Positions 56,387-64,000 of a stretch of 64,000 nt of DNA are shown in pieces. The notes below the pieces were generated by a model. That model did no database searches and was not told the origin of the DNA. It saw nothing but the letters and a program-made list of their open reading frames with translations. How positions within the stretch are numbered: position 1 is the stretch's first letter; each line of letters begins with the position of its first letter. The position numbers and the translations under genes were made by a program. The DNA is from Ancrocorticia sp. GTDB taxonomy: Bacteria > Actinomycetota > Actinomycetes > Actinomycetales > Actinomycetaceae. The stretch covers positions 62,001 to 126,000 of the forward strand of contig JALCLX010000006.1 of the NCBI GenBank assembly GCA_022648165.1, in the 5' to 3' direction.

Positions 56387-56790
56387 GGTAGTTGCCGCCA
56401 AAACTTCTCCAACCCTTCGCGCACCTTTGCCGCGTCTTGCGGGGTGCCAAGTAATTCGAACCTGTACATGTGAGGCACGTGGCATTTTGCGGAAATTACG
56501 TCCCCCGCAATGCAATATGCCTTTCCGAAATTAGTGTTTCCCCCGGAGATCACTCCGCGGATAAGTGACCGATTGTGTTCGTCATTCAAGAACTTGATCA
56601 CTTGTTTAGGTACGGCACCTTTGAGATTTCCTCCACCGTAGGTGGGAACCACCAGAACGTACTCTTGGTCCACTCGCAACGGTTCATCTGCCATATGGAG
56701 CGGAATCCGCTGCGCTGGGTAGCCGAGTTTTTCAACAAACCGCTTCGTATTGTTGGTAGTCGAGGAAAAGTAAACGATGTGCGGTTCCAC
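56383..56790 (-). CDS. nrdI: NrdI flavodoxin-like protein
   Basis: 135 aa from GTG 56790 ([20 protein letters not shown]), with an alternative TTG at 56808 overlapping nrdH. The FMN phosphate loop is SSTTNNT and the flavin loops [14 protein letters not shown] and [19 protein letters not shown]. It helps build the manganese-tyrosyl cofactor in NrdF. Between nrdH (7 bp) and nrdE (overlap). Confidence 0.95.
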   Translation of the reverse strand: MEPHIVYFSSTTNNTKRFVEKLGYPAQRIPLHMADEPLRVDQEYVLVVPTYGGGNLKGAVPKQVIKFLNDEHNRSLIRGVISGGNTNFGKAYCIAGDVISAKCHVPHMYRFELLGTPQDAAKVREGLEKFWRQLP

Positions 56791-56797
56791 TGCGATA

Positions 56798-57049
56798 TCA
56801 CGCAGCAACGGCTGCCGCAGCTACCTTCGCAAGGGCCTTGATTTTGTCTGGACGGAACCCTGCCCAGTGATCACCATCGGCAAACACAACGGGCGCCTGC
56901 ATGTAACCAAGTGCCTTGACGGCTTCCAGAGCTTCCACGTCTTCCGTCAAGTCAATCTCTTCGTACGCCAGCCCCGCCTTGGCAAGAGCTCGCTTCGTGG
57001 CATTGCACTGGACGCAGGAGGGCTTCGTGTAAACCGTGATCTTCATCAT
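56798..57049 (-). CDS. nrdH: NrdH glutaredoxin-like electron donor
   Basis: 83 aa from ATG 57049 ([20 protein letters not shown]), AGGGAAG upstream. The redox site is CVQC and the end [14 protein letters not shown] is typical of NrdH, which is reduced by thioredoxin reductase and hands electrons to NrdE. First gene of nrdHIE, behind NrdR-like boxes. Confidence 0.97.
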   Translation of the reverse strand: MMKITVYTKPSCVQCNATKRALAKAGLAYEEIDLTEDVEALEAVKALGYMQAPVVFADGDHWAGFRPDKIKALAKVAAAAVAA

Positions 57050-57152
57050 TGTTCTTCCCTTCTGGTGTATTCGTGCGGGTTTCCCGCTGATATCTCTGCG
57101 GCTCCCGGCCCCCTCATTCTCCATGAGCAGATACCGAGCGCCACACTCCGAG

Positions 57153-57168
57153 ACACTACTACTTGTGG
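57153..57168. promoter_or_regulatory. NrdR-like box 1
   Basis: ACACTACTACTTGTGG matches the NrdR consensus ACACWATATATWGTGT in both outer blocks. It lies about 105 bp upstream of nrdH. Confidence 0.6.
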
Positions 57169-57184
57169 TCGTTCGCCGCATCAA

Positions 57185-57200
57185 CCACGACATCTAGTGT
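57185..57200. promoter_or_regulatory. NrdR-like box 2
   Basis: CCACGACATCTAGTGT matches the consensus at 12 of 16 positions. Its start is 32 bp from box 1, three helical turns, the arrangement NrdR sites usually have. Confidence 0.55.
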
Positions 57201-57214
57201 TCGGCGTGTCTTCT

Positions 57215-57242
57215 ATTCTAAATTACATTCGTGTGATTTCAA
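57215..57242 (-). promoter_or_regulatory. Predicted promoter of nrdHIE
   Basis: On the minus strand, -35 TTGAAA (57237-57242), 16-bp spacer and -10 TAGAAT (57215-57220). The start of transcription would be near 57208, placing both NrdR-like boxes just downstream and a DnaA-type box directly upstream of the -35. Confidence 0.6.
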
Positions 57243-57243
57243 C

Positions 57244-57555
57244 TGTGGACGATCTCTCTATATCCGTGGAAATAGTGTGTATGCCCACCCGTGTTGCACT
57301 CGGATTTTCCACACACCACACCCAGAGTGATTCGTCGCTCGTCCAGTATGGTGCCGGCTAGAGACAGATTTCTGACGTGTAGTTCCGCATATTCTTGCGG
57401 ATGCCTTCTCCGAGCGCCACTAAAGCCTTTTCGTAGATCATGATTGTCCACAGCAGTGGATAACTTCGGTGCACAACCCTCCGTTTTAGATGGCGGTTTT
57501 CCACCACTGTGGATAAGTTTGGCGATCTTCGACACGCCACCACCACTGTGAATAA
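57244..57555. promoter_or_regulatory. Cluster of DnaA boxes between nrdHIE and the lipoprotein gene
   Basis: 9-mers on both strands: TTGTCCACA at 57444-57452; TTATCCACA (minus) at 57508-57516; TTATTCACA (minus) at 57547-57555; one-mismatch boxes at 57455-57463 (AGTGGATAA), 57305-57313 (TTTTCCACA) and 57244-57252 (TGTGGACGA). The 57050-57596 gap contains no gene. No dnaA or dnaN is nearby and no strongly AT-rich unwinding element is obvious. Confidence 0.75.
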
Positions 57556-57596
57556 TGCACCAGCGGCGCGTCTCCCTCTCAGCGTGTCGCGCTCAC

Positions 57597-59198
57597 CTAT
57601 CGCCCGCGCCCGCCAGGGCCGCCGCCTGGGCCGCCGCTCATCGTGTTCTCCGTGTACTCGCCACCCACGGCCTCGCCAAGCGTGCTTCCCCCGCTCATGA
57701 TCGTATAAGAATCGTCCACGTTGATCTTCGGCGAAGAAAAGACAAAGGATTGCGCTTCTTTCTCGAGCGTGTAGGAAGCAATGGTGGTGCCTTGCGCATC
57801 CGCTATCGCGATCTCGGAACCGGCCGCCTGGGTACTAGAGGCCTGATACTTGATGGAAACCTGGATCGAATCTGTTGCGGGAGCTTCGTCCATACCAACA
57901 GCCCCGGCAGCAAACAGCGTGCCTCCACTGATAGTCATTCCGTTCTGGACGTCTATCGCACCGTTTCCGGAATTGGTTGGCCCGTAAACGGTGAGCGATC
58001 CACCACTCATATTTCCATCGCCATTGGAATCAAAACCATCGCCTTCGGCATTGATCGTCCAGTCTCCACCCTTAACTGCCAGCCATGGGGTACCGCCATC
58101 ACCTGCCGCATTCAATCCGTCATCGCCCGAGGTGATGCGCCCAGAACCGTCCGCCAAAAGAATGTATGCGCCTTCTACCGTATCTCCAGAAGACGTAAAG
58201 TCGATTGTGCCGCCATCAATCATCACGTCGGTAACCGCATCAATCGCCTTATTTGCTTTTGTTACAGTGATGTCTCCACCCGTCATCAGGAAATATCCGC
58301 GCCCGATATCCTCCTCATTGGTCGATTGGATCGCGTCTCCTTCGGCCGCAATCGAGATTGTTCCACCTGCAACTACCACGTAGTCTTTGCCCCGGATACC
58401 GTCATCCACCGAGGTGACATTAATCGTGCCATCCAGTATCACCAATCCATCGGAACTTGAGATCGCATTCGTCGCATTTCCCTGCACATTCAGTGTGCCG
58501 GTGCCACCGATCGTCAGATCCGCTTTCGAAGCAATAGCTCCCGTCCCATCCGCATCCGCGGCATACGAGTTTGTATCCGAGAGCTCATTTGTCGTACCGT
58601 CAGCGAGAATGACCACAACTTCATCTGCGTTGAGCACGCGAAGCGCAGCGTCCGTGGCTGAATCGATGGTTGCGCCATCTAGCACGATACGGATTTTCCC
58701 GTCATCAGCGGTATCCACCTGGATCTGCCCGGAAAACTCGCCGGAGAACACGTACGTTCCCTTCTGAGTGATGCGGACGACGCCGTCGCCGGCTTCTGCA
58801 CCATCCCCGGTGACGGTGGCCGTAGTGCCCGATAACGTCACTGTGGTTGCGTCCGACGAATCGTACTGATCGTCATCCCCTCCAGCATGCGGTTTCTGGT
58901 TCTCACCCATCATCGCATCAATGCTCGCATTCGTGACCGTCACTGCGGTGGTCCAGATATCTCCAGCCTGCATCGCAGTCTCGGAGATCTCTCGGATCTC
59001 GTCCAGTTTTTGTTTGCCGTCAGATGATGCAGTGGTGCTGGATGGCGAGGCGCTGGTAGACGTGCTCGTCTCTGGACTACTCGAAGTGATTGCCGAGCTG
59101 CCGCCCCCGTCTGATCCTGCGCATCCGGATAAAAACAGGCATGAAGCTGCCACGATTCCTGCAATAGTTTTCAACATGCTTTTCAACGGTCGCTCCAT
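57597..59198 (-). CDS. Lipoprotein with carbohydrate-binding beta-helix domain (Cthe_2159 type)
   Basis: 533 aa (ATG 59198; ATG 59177 gives 526 aa). The lipoprotein signal MLKTIAGIVAASCLFLSGC is followed by a Ser/Thr linker. From ~120 to 440 repeated short strands (GGTISIAAEGDAIQS, GGDITVTKANKAIDA, GGTIDFTSSGDTVEG, GGDWTINAEGDGFDS) form a parallel beta-helix like the Clostridium thermocellum Cthe_2159 family. That family binds acidic polysaccharide and calcium. A Gly/Pro-rich end (GGPGGGPGGRGR) closes the protein. It overlaps the VTC-domain gene by 16 bp. Confidence 0.85.
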   Translation of the reverse strand: MERPLKSMLKTIAGIVAASCLFLSGCAGSDGGGSSAITSSSPETSTSTSASPSSTTASSDGKQKLDEIREISETAMQAGDIWTTAVTVTNASIDAMMGENQKPHAGGDDDQYDSSDATTVTLSGTTATVTGDGAEAGDGVVRITQKGTYVFSGEFSGQIQVDTADDGKIRIVLDGATIDSATDAALRVLNADEVVVILADGTTNELSDTNSYAADADGTGAIASKADLTIGGTGTLNVQGNATNAISSSDGLVILDGTINVTSVDDGIRGKDYVVVAGGTISIAAEGDAIQSTNEEDIGRGYFLMTGGDITVTKANKAIDAVTDVMIDGGTIDFTSSGDTVEGAYILLADGSGRITSGDDGLNAAGDGGTPWLAVKGGDWTINAEGDGFDSNGDGNMSGGSLTVYGPTNSGNGAIDVQNGMTISGGTLFAAGAVGMDEAPATDSIQVSIKYQASSTQAAGSEIAIADAQGTTIASYTLEKEAQSFVFSSPKINVDDSYTIMSGGSTLGEAVGGEYTENTMSGGPGGGPGGRGR

Positions 59199-60049
59199 TT
59201 GGTATTCGCTTCACGGATGGCGCGGAGCGTACGGCTCCATTTGTTGGCCGGGACGCCGTAGGCAGTGGCAATGCCATACGCAAACTTCGAGATTGCCCGC
59301 GGGCGCACTCCCACGCTCCAAAGGAATCGATCTGCCTGCGACGCCCGTCCGGACGATTTTGTCTCAATGATGGTTGGCATCTCCAATGTGTTCTTTCGCA
59401 GCACCATAGCAGGATCCACTGCACCTGGAAATGGTGTCAATCTCAAGCCAGTGTCAATGGTCAACCGAGATCCGTCAGACGTGAGCACAGTGGAACGCCG
59501 ATACACAGAACGCAGCACCGGCGCCAAATCGGTAAGCAATCCTGGATTCACCGCAACTGCGCGATCAGCCAGCACTGTATGTACCCACTCCAGGGCCAAC
59601 CGATTGGCACGCAATGGCAGCATGCGCACGGCGCCTTGCGCGGCCCGCGCAAAAAGATCGGCTGGAATTGGTTCCAGCGCAAGGCGGTCCTTAACGTTAT
59701 GCCCCCGAGATCCACGGGTCTTCAACTCCAGAAAGTGATCCCCCGAATCCGCATAGACCCGCGTGCGCAGTTTGAATCGACGGCGCCTTCCGGTGGCGGC
59801 ATCGTAATAGAGCTTCAGTGCCGGAGTATCGAAATAATCCGAAATGTACAAGAATTCGCGTTGCCCGCCGATTTCCAAGATGCGGGCCTGAGCTGAATCA
59901 AGATAGGCACCGAGCTGATCTAACACGCCCTGATTGACGATGTACTTCCTGTCAACTCGGTTGAGCAATTCGGCCTGTTGGCATAACGTGGGTAAATCCA
60001 CCGCTCCCATGGTGTTCCACGCGGATCTGTTTTCCACAATGATGCTCAC
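59183..60049 (-). CDS. VTC-domain protein (probable polyphosphate polymerase-like)
   Basis: 288 aa from GTG 60049, five bases after GAGG. The VTC tunnel fold is suggested by RVDRKYIVNQGVLDQLGAYL, YISDYFDTPALKLYYDAATG, the basic strand RRRRFKLRTRVY, HFLELKTRG and LTIDTGLRLTPF, with late IIETKSSGRASQADRF. In yeast this domain makes polyphosphate from ATP. The neighbours, a DUF4956 membrane protein and a surface lipoprotein, suggest it acts at the membrane. Confidence 0.85.
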   Translation of the reverse strand: MSIIVENRSAWNTMGAVDLPTLCQQAELLNRVDRKYIVNQGVLDQLGAYLDSAQARILEIGGQREFLYISDYFDTPALKLYYDAATGRRRRFKLRTRVYADSGDHFLELKTRGSRGHNVKDRLALEPIPADLFARAAQGAVRMLPLRANRLALEWVHTVLADRAVAVNPGLLTDLAPVLRSVYRRSTVLTSDGSRLTIDTGLRLTPFPGAVDPAMVLRKNTLEMPTIIETKSSGRASQADRFLWSVGVRPRAISKFAYGIATAYGVPANKWSRTLRAIREANTKWSDR

Positions 60050-60059
60050 AGCTACCTCG

Positions 60060-60629
60060 CTACTGTTGCGCTGCGTGCGGCGCACGCGTGCGGTGAGCTG
60101 AACATCTGACATCCACCTTGGTGGAGTCATTGATGTAGTTCAGTTCGATAATGGACACCTCGCGCACATCCAAGCCCGAGTGCTCCGCGGCATAGGTAGC
60201 CAATTCCTGCGTATCCGCGATAGCGCGGTCTATCGTCATCGTCACCTGGCGCGACGAATTCAGCACGCGAGGCGCGTCCACGATCGCAAGTGCCAGCACG
60301 ATAGCGCCAATCAGCACTCCCGCCACCGTCAATGAGATGCCTGTGAGCCCTCCGATGAGGCCCATTGCTAACGCGGCGAAATAATAAGCCACTTCGTGCT
60401 GCGCCAGTTCGCTGGAGCGGAGCCGAATGATGGACAGGACGCCAAAAAGGCCAAGGCCCAAGCCAGCGTTCACATTTGAACCCGAAAGCGCCGTGGTGAC
60501 AGCCAGGACTCCCACATTCACGCCTATAAGAGCGATTGCCAGATCTTTCCTTCGATGGCGCGGCACATACAAAACGAAGACAAGTATGCACAGCGCTATG
60601 AGATCAATTGCGAACAATCGTATGTCCAT
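60060..60629 (-). CDS. DUF4956 membrane protein
   Basis: 189 aa from ATG 60629 (MDIRLFAIDLIALCILVFVL). Four hydrophobic segments are followed by a ~60-residue soluble tail with VTMTIDRAIADTQELATYAA. The middle SGSNVNAGLGLGLFGVLSII and RLRSSELAQHEVAYYFAALA is typical of DUF4956. Such proteins are commonly encoded next to VTC-domain proteins and may be their membrane partner. First gene of the three-gene operon; 10 bp to the VTC gene. Confidence 0.85.
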   Translation of the reverse strand: MDIRLFAIDLIALCILVFVLYVPRHRRKDLAIALIGVNVGVLAVTTALSGSNVNAGLGLGLFGVLSIIRLRSSELAQHEVAYYFAALAMGLIGGLTGISLTVAGVLIGAIVLALAIVDAPRVLNSSRQVTMTIDRAIADTQELATYAAEHSGLDVREVSIIELNYINDSTKVDVRCSAHRTRAPHAAQQ

Positions 60630-60821
60630 CGGCGTTTCTCTACTTCCTAGGCTCGGCGAGCAGATCATCCGTCTCATCGAATGAACTCTCCATGAACACA
60701 TGGTGAACAACAGGTGTCCAAGGTATCAGGGAATAAACCGAGAATCTCCTGAATGCGCCAGCCTCAGCGCTCCGCGACGCGCACTGTCACACCGTCGCGG
60801 CCAGGAGTGGCCGTTGCGCCA

Positions 60822-61757
60822 TTATGCCGTCCAGTCGTAGCCTTGGGCAGCCAGTTCTTTCTGCAGATCGATCGTATTAGTCACGGTCTGCGTGGGATAA
60901 AGGCCTCCCATATAGGCGCCGTTGATCAGCAGAGCGGGCGTACCGTTCAAACCCACGTTGTTTACCGCCATCGCAGTCTGATCTTGTGCCACCTGTGCGG
61001 TTTCTGAATCACTCAACGCCGCCGTAAACGCAGCTATATCTGGTACGCCGGCCGATTTCGCGATGGAAACCACCATGTCCTGCGTCCACACTGGATGTTC
61101 GCCCTCTGGAATCGACGTGTAGGCGGCGTCTATAAACTCCCATCCCTTTCCCTGCTGCCCGGCAGCAACAGAACCTATCGCAGGGATCGATGAAGAATAA
61201 TCCGCATTGAAGATCACAAAATTGACCCATTCCAGGTTGATCGTACCGTCGTGCGCAAGGCGCTCAAGCGACTGCCCTGAAGCTTTATGCAGTTGTGCAC
61301 ACACCGGGCAAGAAAAATCGCCAAAAAGCCGCACTTCAACCGGGGCGTCGTCCGGTCCCATTGTAAGCCCAGCCCCGTCATACGCCGGCAGAGCCGCAAT
61401 CATCTGGCGCACCGCCTGCGCCTGTGACGGAATGTAGTCCTGGCCCGCCGTCCATCCACGTTGGGCCGCCAACGCGGCCTCAGCCTTCTGGAACTCATCT
61501 TGCTGCACTGCCGTCGCACTGGTTGCAGGAGATGCCGCCGCGCTCCTCGCAACATCCTGCGCCGTGGCGCTACCAGCAGCTTCACCACCGCTTCCCCATG
61601 GCCGCAGCACTGCGAATATCAGGGCGGCGAGCAGCACCGCAACCGCAACGACCAGCCCGATAACGAGTCCCCGCGAATCCCGGCCAGGCGTCTCACCCGC
61701 GCCGGAAGCAGCACGACGTGGCACCCCAGGCAGTTCGTCGGAGGATGTCGCACTCAT
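60822..61757 (-). CDS. DsbA-like thiol-disulfide protein, membrane anchored
   Basis: 311 aa. One membrane segment (LVIGLVVAVAVLLAALIFAV) near residue 35, an Ala/Ser-rich linker, then a thioredoxin/DsbA domain with FGDFSCPVCAQLHK (CPVC) and the cis-Pro loop LNGTPALLINGAYMGG. It catalyses oxidation or isomerisation of disulfides in exported proteins, outside the membrane. Typical of the DsbA/MdbA-like proteins of Actinomyces and Corynebacterium. Confidence 0.9.
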   Translation of the reverse strand: MSATSSDELPGVPRRAASGAGETPGRDSRGLVIGLVVAVAVLLAALIFAVLRPWGSGGEAAGSATAQDVARSAAASPATSATAVQQDEFQKAEAALAAQRGWTAGQDYIPSQAQAVRQMIAALPAYDGAGLTMGPDDAPVEVRLFGDFSCPVCAQLHKASGQSLERLAHDGTINLEWVNFVIFNADYSSSIPAIGSVAAGQQGKGWEFIDAAYTSIPEGEHPVWTQDMVVSIAKSAGVPDIAAFTAALSDSETAQVAQDQTAMAVNNVGLNGTPALLINGAYMGGLYPTQTVTNTIDLQKELAAQGYDWTA

Positions 61758-61825
61758 GTATCTACCCCTCTTGTCGTTCGTATCGGGCTAGCTGTTCGTA
61801 TCGGGCTGCACTGTGCGGTATTCGG

Positions 61826-62734
61826 CTAATCGTCAATCCAATTCAGCAATGCTTGAGCGTACCTTTCCGCATCATCGTCCTCGTAAATATTGAAAATCAC
61901 CAGGTTGATGACGTCGGTGCCATGCTCGTTCAACCACGTATCTACGGTCTTGAGCGCGATGTGAGTTGCCTCTTCGAACGGGAACCCGTTCTCACCTGTC
62001 GAAAGTGCACAGAAGGAGACGTTGTGGATATCCCCTTTTTCTAAGGCCAGATCCAGGCAGGACGTGTAGCAACTGGCGAGCGCAGCACGATCAGCATCGG
62101 TCACAATCCCGCCTTCAAGATGTGGACTCACTGTGTGGAGCACATATCGGGCCGGCAGGCGGTATCCGCGGGTGAGCTTCGCGCCTCCCACGCATTCATC
62201 GCTACCCTGCATCTCGTGAATCACTGCGCAATCGTTGCGCAACCACGGCCCCGCCTGGCCTTGAATGTAATTGTCAATGCACGGGTGATAAGGATCGTGG
62301 CACCCAAGCAAATCCGGCAGTGCCGCATTCACGATCGCGTCCGCCACGAGTTCGCGCACATCCCCACGCCACACGGCGATGTCGCGCGCCGAACCGTAAT
62401 CGGAGCCCGGCCACATTTCAGACGCACGCATAAGATTGGCGCCGGTCGTTCGCCCGAGCTCTGCCGACTGCCTATAGAGCAAAACGCTGATTGCGTCCGA
62501 TACCTCCTTCGGCAACGGCCCCGGCTCGCGTGCCATGAGCTCCTCTCGGAGTGTCTCCATCAAGCCTTGCGGCGTGAAGATCGCACGATCGGGACGCACC
62601 TGCACATTTGCCTTGCGTTCCAAACCGTTGAGAGCAACGTCTATCAGTTCAAGGCTAGGGCGCGGATCGCTTTCCGGACCCACAAATGGCTCATCCAAAT
62701 GAATGGCATCCCGGTAAGCGCTGAGCGGTAACAT
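61826..62734 (-). CDS. Zinc-containing macrodomain protein-ADP-ribose hydrolase
   Basis: 302 aa from ATG 62734 (MLPLSAYRDAIHLDEPFVGP). An N-terminal ~100-residue helical part is followed by a macrodomain: DIAVWRGDVRELVADAIVNA, then the zinc loop LPDLLGCHDPYHPCIDNYIQ and the distal GENGFPFEEATHIAL. It matches the SauMacro/SpyMacro type that removes ADP-ribose from proteins. In pathogens these usually sit with a SirTM sirtuin, GcvH-L and LplA2; none is present here. Confidence 0.9.
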   Translation of the reverse strand: MLPLSAYRDAIHLDEPFVGPESDPRPSLELIDVALNGLERKANVQVRPDRAIFTPQGLMETLREELMAREPGPLPKEVSDAISVLLYRQSAELGRTTGANLMRASEMWPGSDYGSARDIAVWRGDVRELVADAIVNAALPDLLGCHDPYHPCIDNYIQGQAGPWLRNDCAVIHEMQGSDECVGGAKLTRGYRLPARYVLHTVSPHLEGGIVTDADRAALASCYTSCLDLALEKGDIHNVSFCALSTGENGFPFEEATHIALKTVDTWLNEHGTDVINLVIFNIYEDDDAERYAQALLNWIDD

Positions 62735-62828
62735 AAAATCTCCTCTTCTTGCCGTATACACCCCAACGATACCGGCAACACGGCAGGGACAACATGCCAC
62801 ACGAGGCTGTCACGTTAAGCTTGTAGTC

Positions 62829-63446
62829 ATGACCGAAGCATTCCCGCTACCCGGCTTTCCTGATATGGCACCTGTTGATAGCCCGAAAGCGAAGGATTCC
62901 GCCGCACAGCACCACATGTCAAGCACCGGAATTATTCCCGGAAACGCGCCAGTTGGACGCACGTATCCGGGGTACGACGCCGTCGTCGCCACGGATGGTG
63001 CCTGCTCCGGTAACCCCGGCCCGGGGGGCTGGGCGTGGGTAGAACAAAAGAGCGGCACCCACGAATCAGGCGGGGAGGCCCACACAACGAACAACATCAT
63101 GGAACTCACCGCGCTCCTGCGTGCACTGCGCTACGTCGGCCCCCATGGTTCTCTCCTCATCCGCTGCGATTCGCAGTACGTCATCAACACCCTCACGCGA
63201 TGGGCGCCTGCATGGCGCAGAAAAGGGTGGCGCAAGGCCGATGGCAAACCCGTAAAGAATCGCGAGCTTGTGCAAGCGCTTCTTGAGACGTTCGAGGCGC
63301 GCACCGGGAATACTCGCGTCGAATGGGTGAAAGGACATGCGGGAGATGAGGCGAACGAAATGTGCGACAGCCTTGCTGTTGCCGCGTCACATGCCGCAGC
63401 GCCCACAAACCGCCGCCCTCGCACCCAGTCTAGAATGACACCATGA
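62829..63446 (+). CDS. rnhA: Ribonuclease HI
   Basis: 205 aa. After ~45 polar residues the RNase H fold begins: AVVATDGACSGNPGPGGWAW (first Asp), NNIMELTALLRALRYV (Glu), LIRCDSQYVINTLTRW (Asp) and WVKGHAGDEANEMCDSLA (His/Asp). It cuts RNA in RNA-DNA hybrids. The handle-like WRRKGWRKADGKPVKN is present. Stop overlaps the next gene (ATGA). Confidence 0.95.
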   Translation: MTEAFPLPGFPDMAPVDSPKAKDSAAQHHMSSTGIIPGNAPVGRTYPGYDAVVATDGACSGNPGPGGWAWVEQKSGTHESGGEAHTTNNIMELTALLRALRYVGPHGSLLIRCDSQYVINTLTRWAPAWRRKGWRKADGKPVKNRELVQALLETFEARTGNTRVEWVKGHAGDEANEMCDSLAVAASHAAAPTNRRPRTQSRMTP

Positions 63447-64000
63447 CTGCACTTCAACCACCCGTTGCCCCAAAGATTCCAACGGAACGGCGTTTCCATG
63501 GCGACGTGTATGTGGACAATTACGAGTGGTTCCGCGATAAGACAAATGAGAAACTCATCGCACACCTCGAAGCCGAAAACGCGTGGACGGAGGAGCGAAC
63601 CAAGCATCTGCACGGCCTGCAAGACCAGCTTGTGAGCGAACTCAAAGCGCGCACGCAAGAAACGGACACTTCGCTGCCGCAACGCCAGGGAAACTGGTGG
63701 TACTTCCGCCACACCTGGGAGGGGAAACAGTATCCGGCTCTCTACCGCGTGCCGAATCAAGGGCATCGCCCCGGTGTAGACGAACTCCACGGCGAAACGC
63801 TTGTGTGGGATGGCAATGCGCTCGCAGAGGGCCACGAATTCTTCGGAGTTTCTGGATTCCTGCCATCCCCGAATGGAAAACTCGGCGCGCTCGGCGTGGA
63901 CTATGCGGGCGACGAGCACTTCACATTACGTATCTTCGATATCGAGTCCGGAATGGTACTCGATGAATCGGTAGCGAACATTGGCTATGGTTTGGCATGG
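63443..64000 (+). CDS. Prolyl oligopeptidase family protein, oligopeptidase B-like (3' end outside window)
   Basis: 186 codons visible from ATG 63443. The start reads MTALQPPVAPKIPTERRFHG followed by YVDNYEWFRDKTNEKLIAHL and ENAWTEERTKHLHGLQDQLV, the N-terminal signature of oligopeptidase B (S9A). Then the beta-propeller begins (NWWYFRHTWEGKQYPALYRV). The serine protease domain lies beyond the window. Cytoplasmic peptidase for basic peptides. Coupled to rnhA. Confidence 0.88.
   Translation, partial: MTALQPPVAPKIPTERRFHGDVYVDNYEWFRDKTNEKLIAHLEAENAWTEERTKHLHGLQDQLVSELKARTQETDTSLPQRQGNWWYFRHTWEGKQYPALYRVPNQGHRPGVDELHGETLVWDGNALAEGHEFFGVSGFLPSPNGKLGALGVDYAGDEHFTLRIFDIESGMVLDESVANIGYGLAW

Noticed and set aside
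57050-57596. The DnaA-box region as the chromosomal origin
   Set aside because: No dnaA, dnaN, rpmH or rnpA nearby and no clear AT-rich unwinding tract; kept only as a finding on DnaA boxes.
57555-58460. 301-aa open frame opposite the beta-helix lipoprotein
   Set aside because: Antisense to a repetitive gene, where long shadow frames are expected.

Overview
The window is about 57% G+C by eye. It is chromosomal DNA from a Gram-positive actinobacterium, most likely Actinomycetaceae or a close relative (Arcanobacterium/Trueperella/Actinomyces type). The reasons are the HspR-controlled dnaK operon with a HAIR operator, MurT/GatD, a class Ib ribonucleotide reductase with NrdH/NrdI, a fused MrpA/B antiporter, frequent GTG starts and ATGA/GTGA gene overlaps. 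The genus cannot be fixed from sequence reading alone. No prophage, CRISPR array, intact insertion sequence or rRNA operon was seen.

Layout. 1-6029 (minus): dnaK-grpE-dnaJ-murT-gatD-hspR, a stress operon with the two peptidoglycan-amidation genes inside it. 6.3-10 kb: a GalT-like DUF4921 protein, an MFS exporter and a patatin lipase. 10.1-13.6 kb (minus): a thiamine ABC transporter under a TPP riboswitch. 13.6-20.4 kb (minus): a DUF4235 protein and a complete Mrp Na+/H+ antiporter operon (mrpACDEFG, MrpB fused to MrpA). 20.6-24.1 kb: dCTP deaminase, a HisC-type aminotransferase, a YwiC-like membrane protein and a membrane-anchored protein with an apparent frameshift. 24.3-26.9 kb: cellobiose phosphorylase behind a perfect CebR operator, its 3' end running into a convergent tRNA-Gly. 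27-29.2 kb: upp, a stretch without genes, a PAP2 phosphatase behind a large palindrome and between two 49-bp direct repeats, and tRNA-Arg. 29.4-31.2 kb: a DUF1684 gene with two overlapping unknown genes. 31.2-38.4 kb: a NarL-type two-component system divergent from two FtsX-type ABC exporters. 38.5-47.1 kb: NifX-like protein, HAD phosphatase, AGE-family sugar isomerase, ketopantoate reductase, a DUF4352-like protein, a YtpQ-like protein, a SprT-like protein, a flavoprotein and a small membrane protein. 47.2-49.2 kb: nrdF, a low-molecular-weight phosphatase and an Hsp15-like protein. 49.2-54.2 kb (minus): a trehalose operon (LacI regulator, trehalose-6-phosphate hydrolase, PTS EII). 54.2-57.6 kb (minus): nrdHIE behind a promoter, two NrdR-like boxes and a cluster of DnaA boxes. 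57.6-60.6 kb (minus): a DUF4956 / VTC-domain / beta-helical lipoprotein operon. 60.8-64 kb: a DsbA-like protein, a zinc macrodomain hydrolase, RNase HI and the start of an oligopeptidase B-like gene.

Most of the window is housekeeping and sugar metabolism. The points that look least explained are the DUF4956-VTC-lipoprotein operon (a possible envelope polyphosphate system), the DnaA-box cluster upstream of the nucleotide-reductase operon, the murT-gatD insertion in the heat-shock operon together with a MurT lacking its zinc-ribbon cysteines, the glycoside phosphorylase whose C-terminus is translated from antisense tRNA, and the direct repeats and orphan palindrome around the PAP2 gene.
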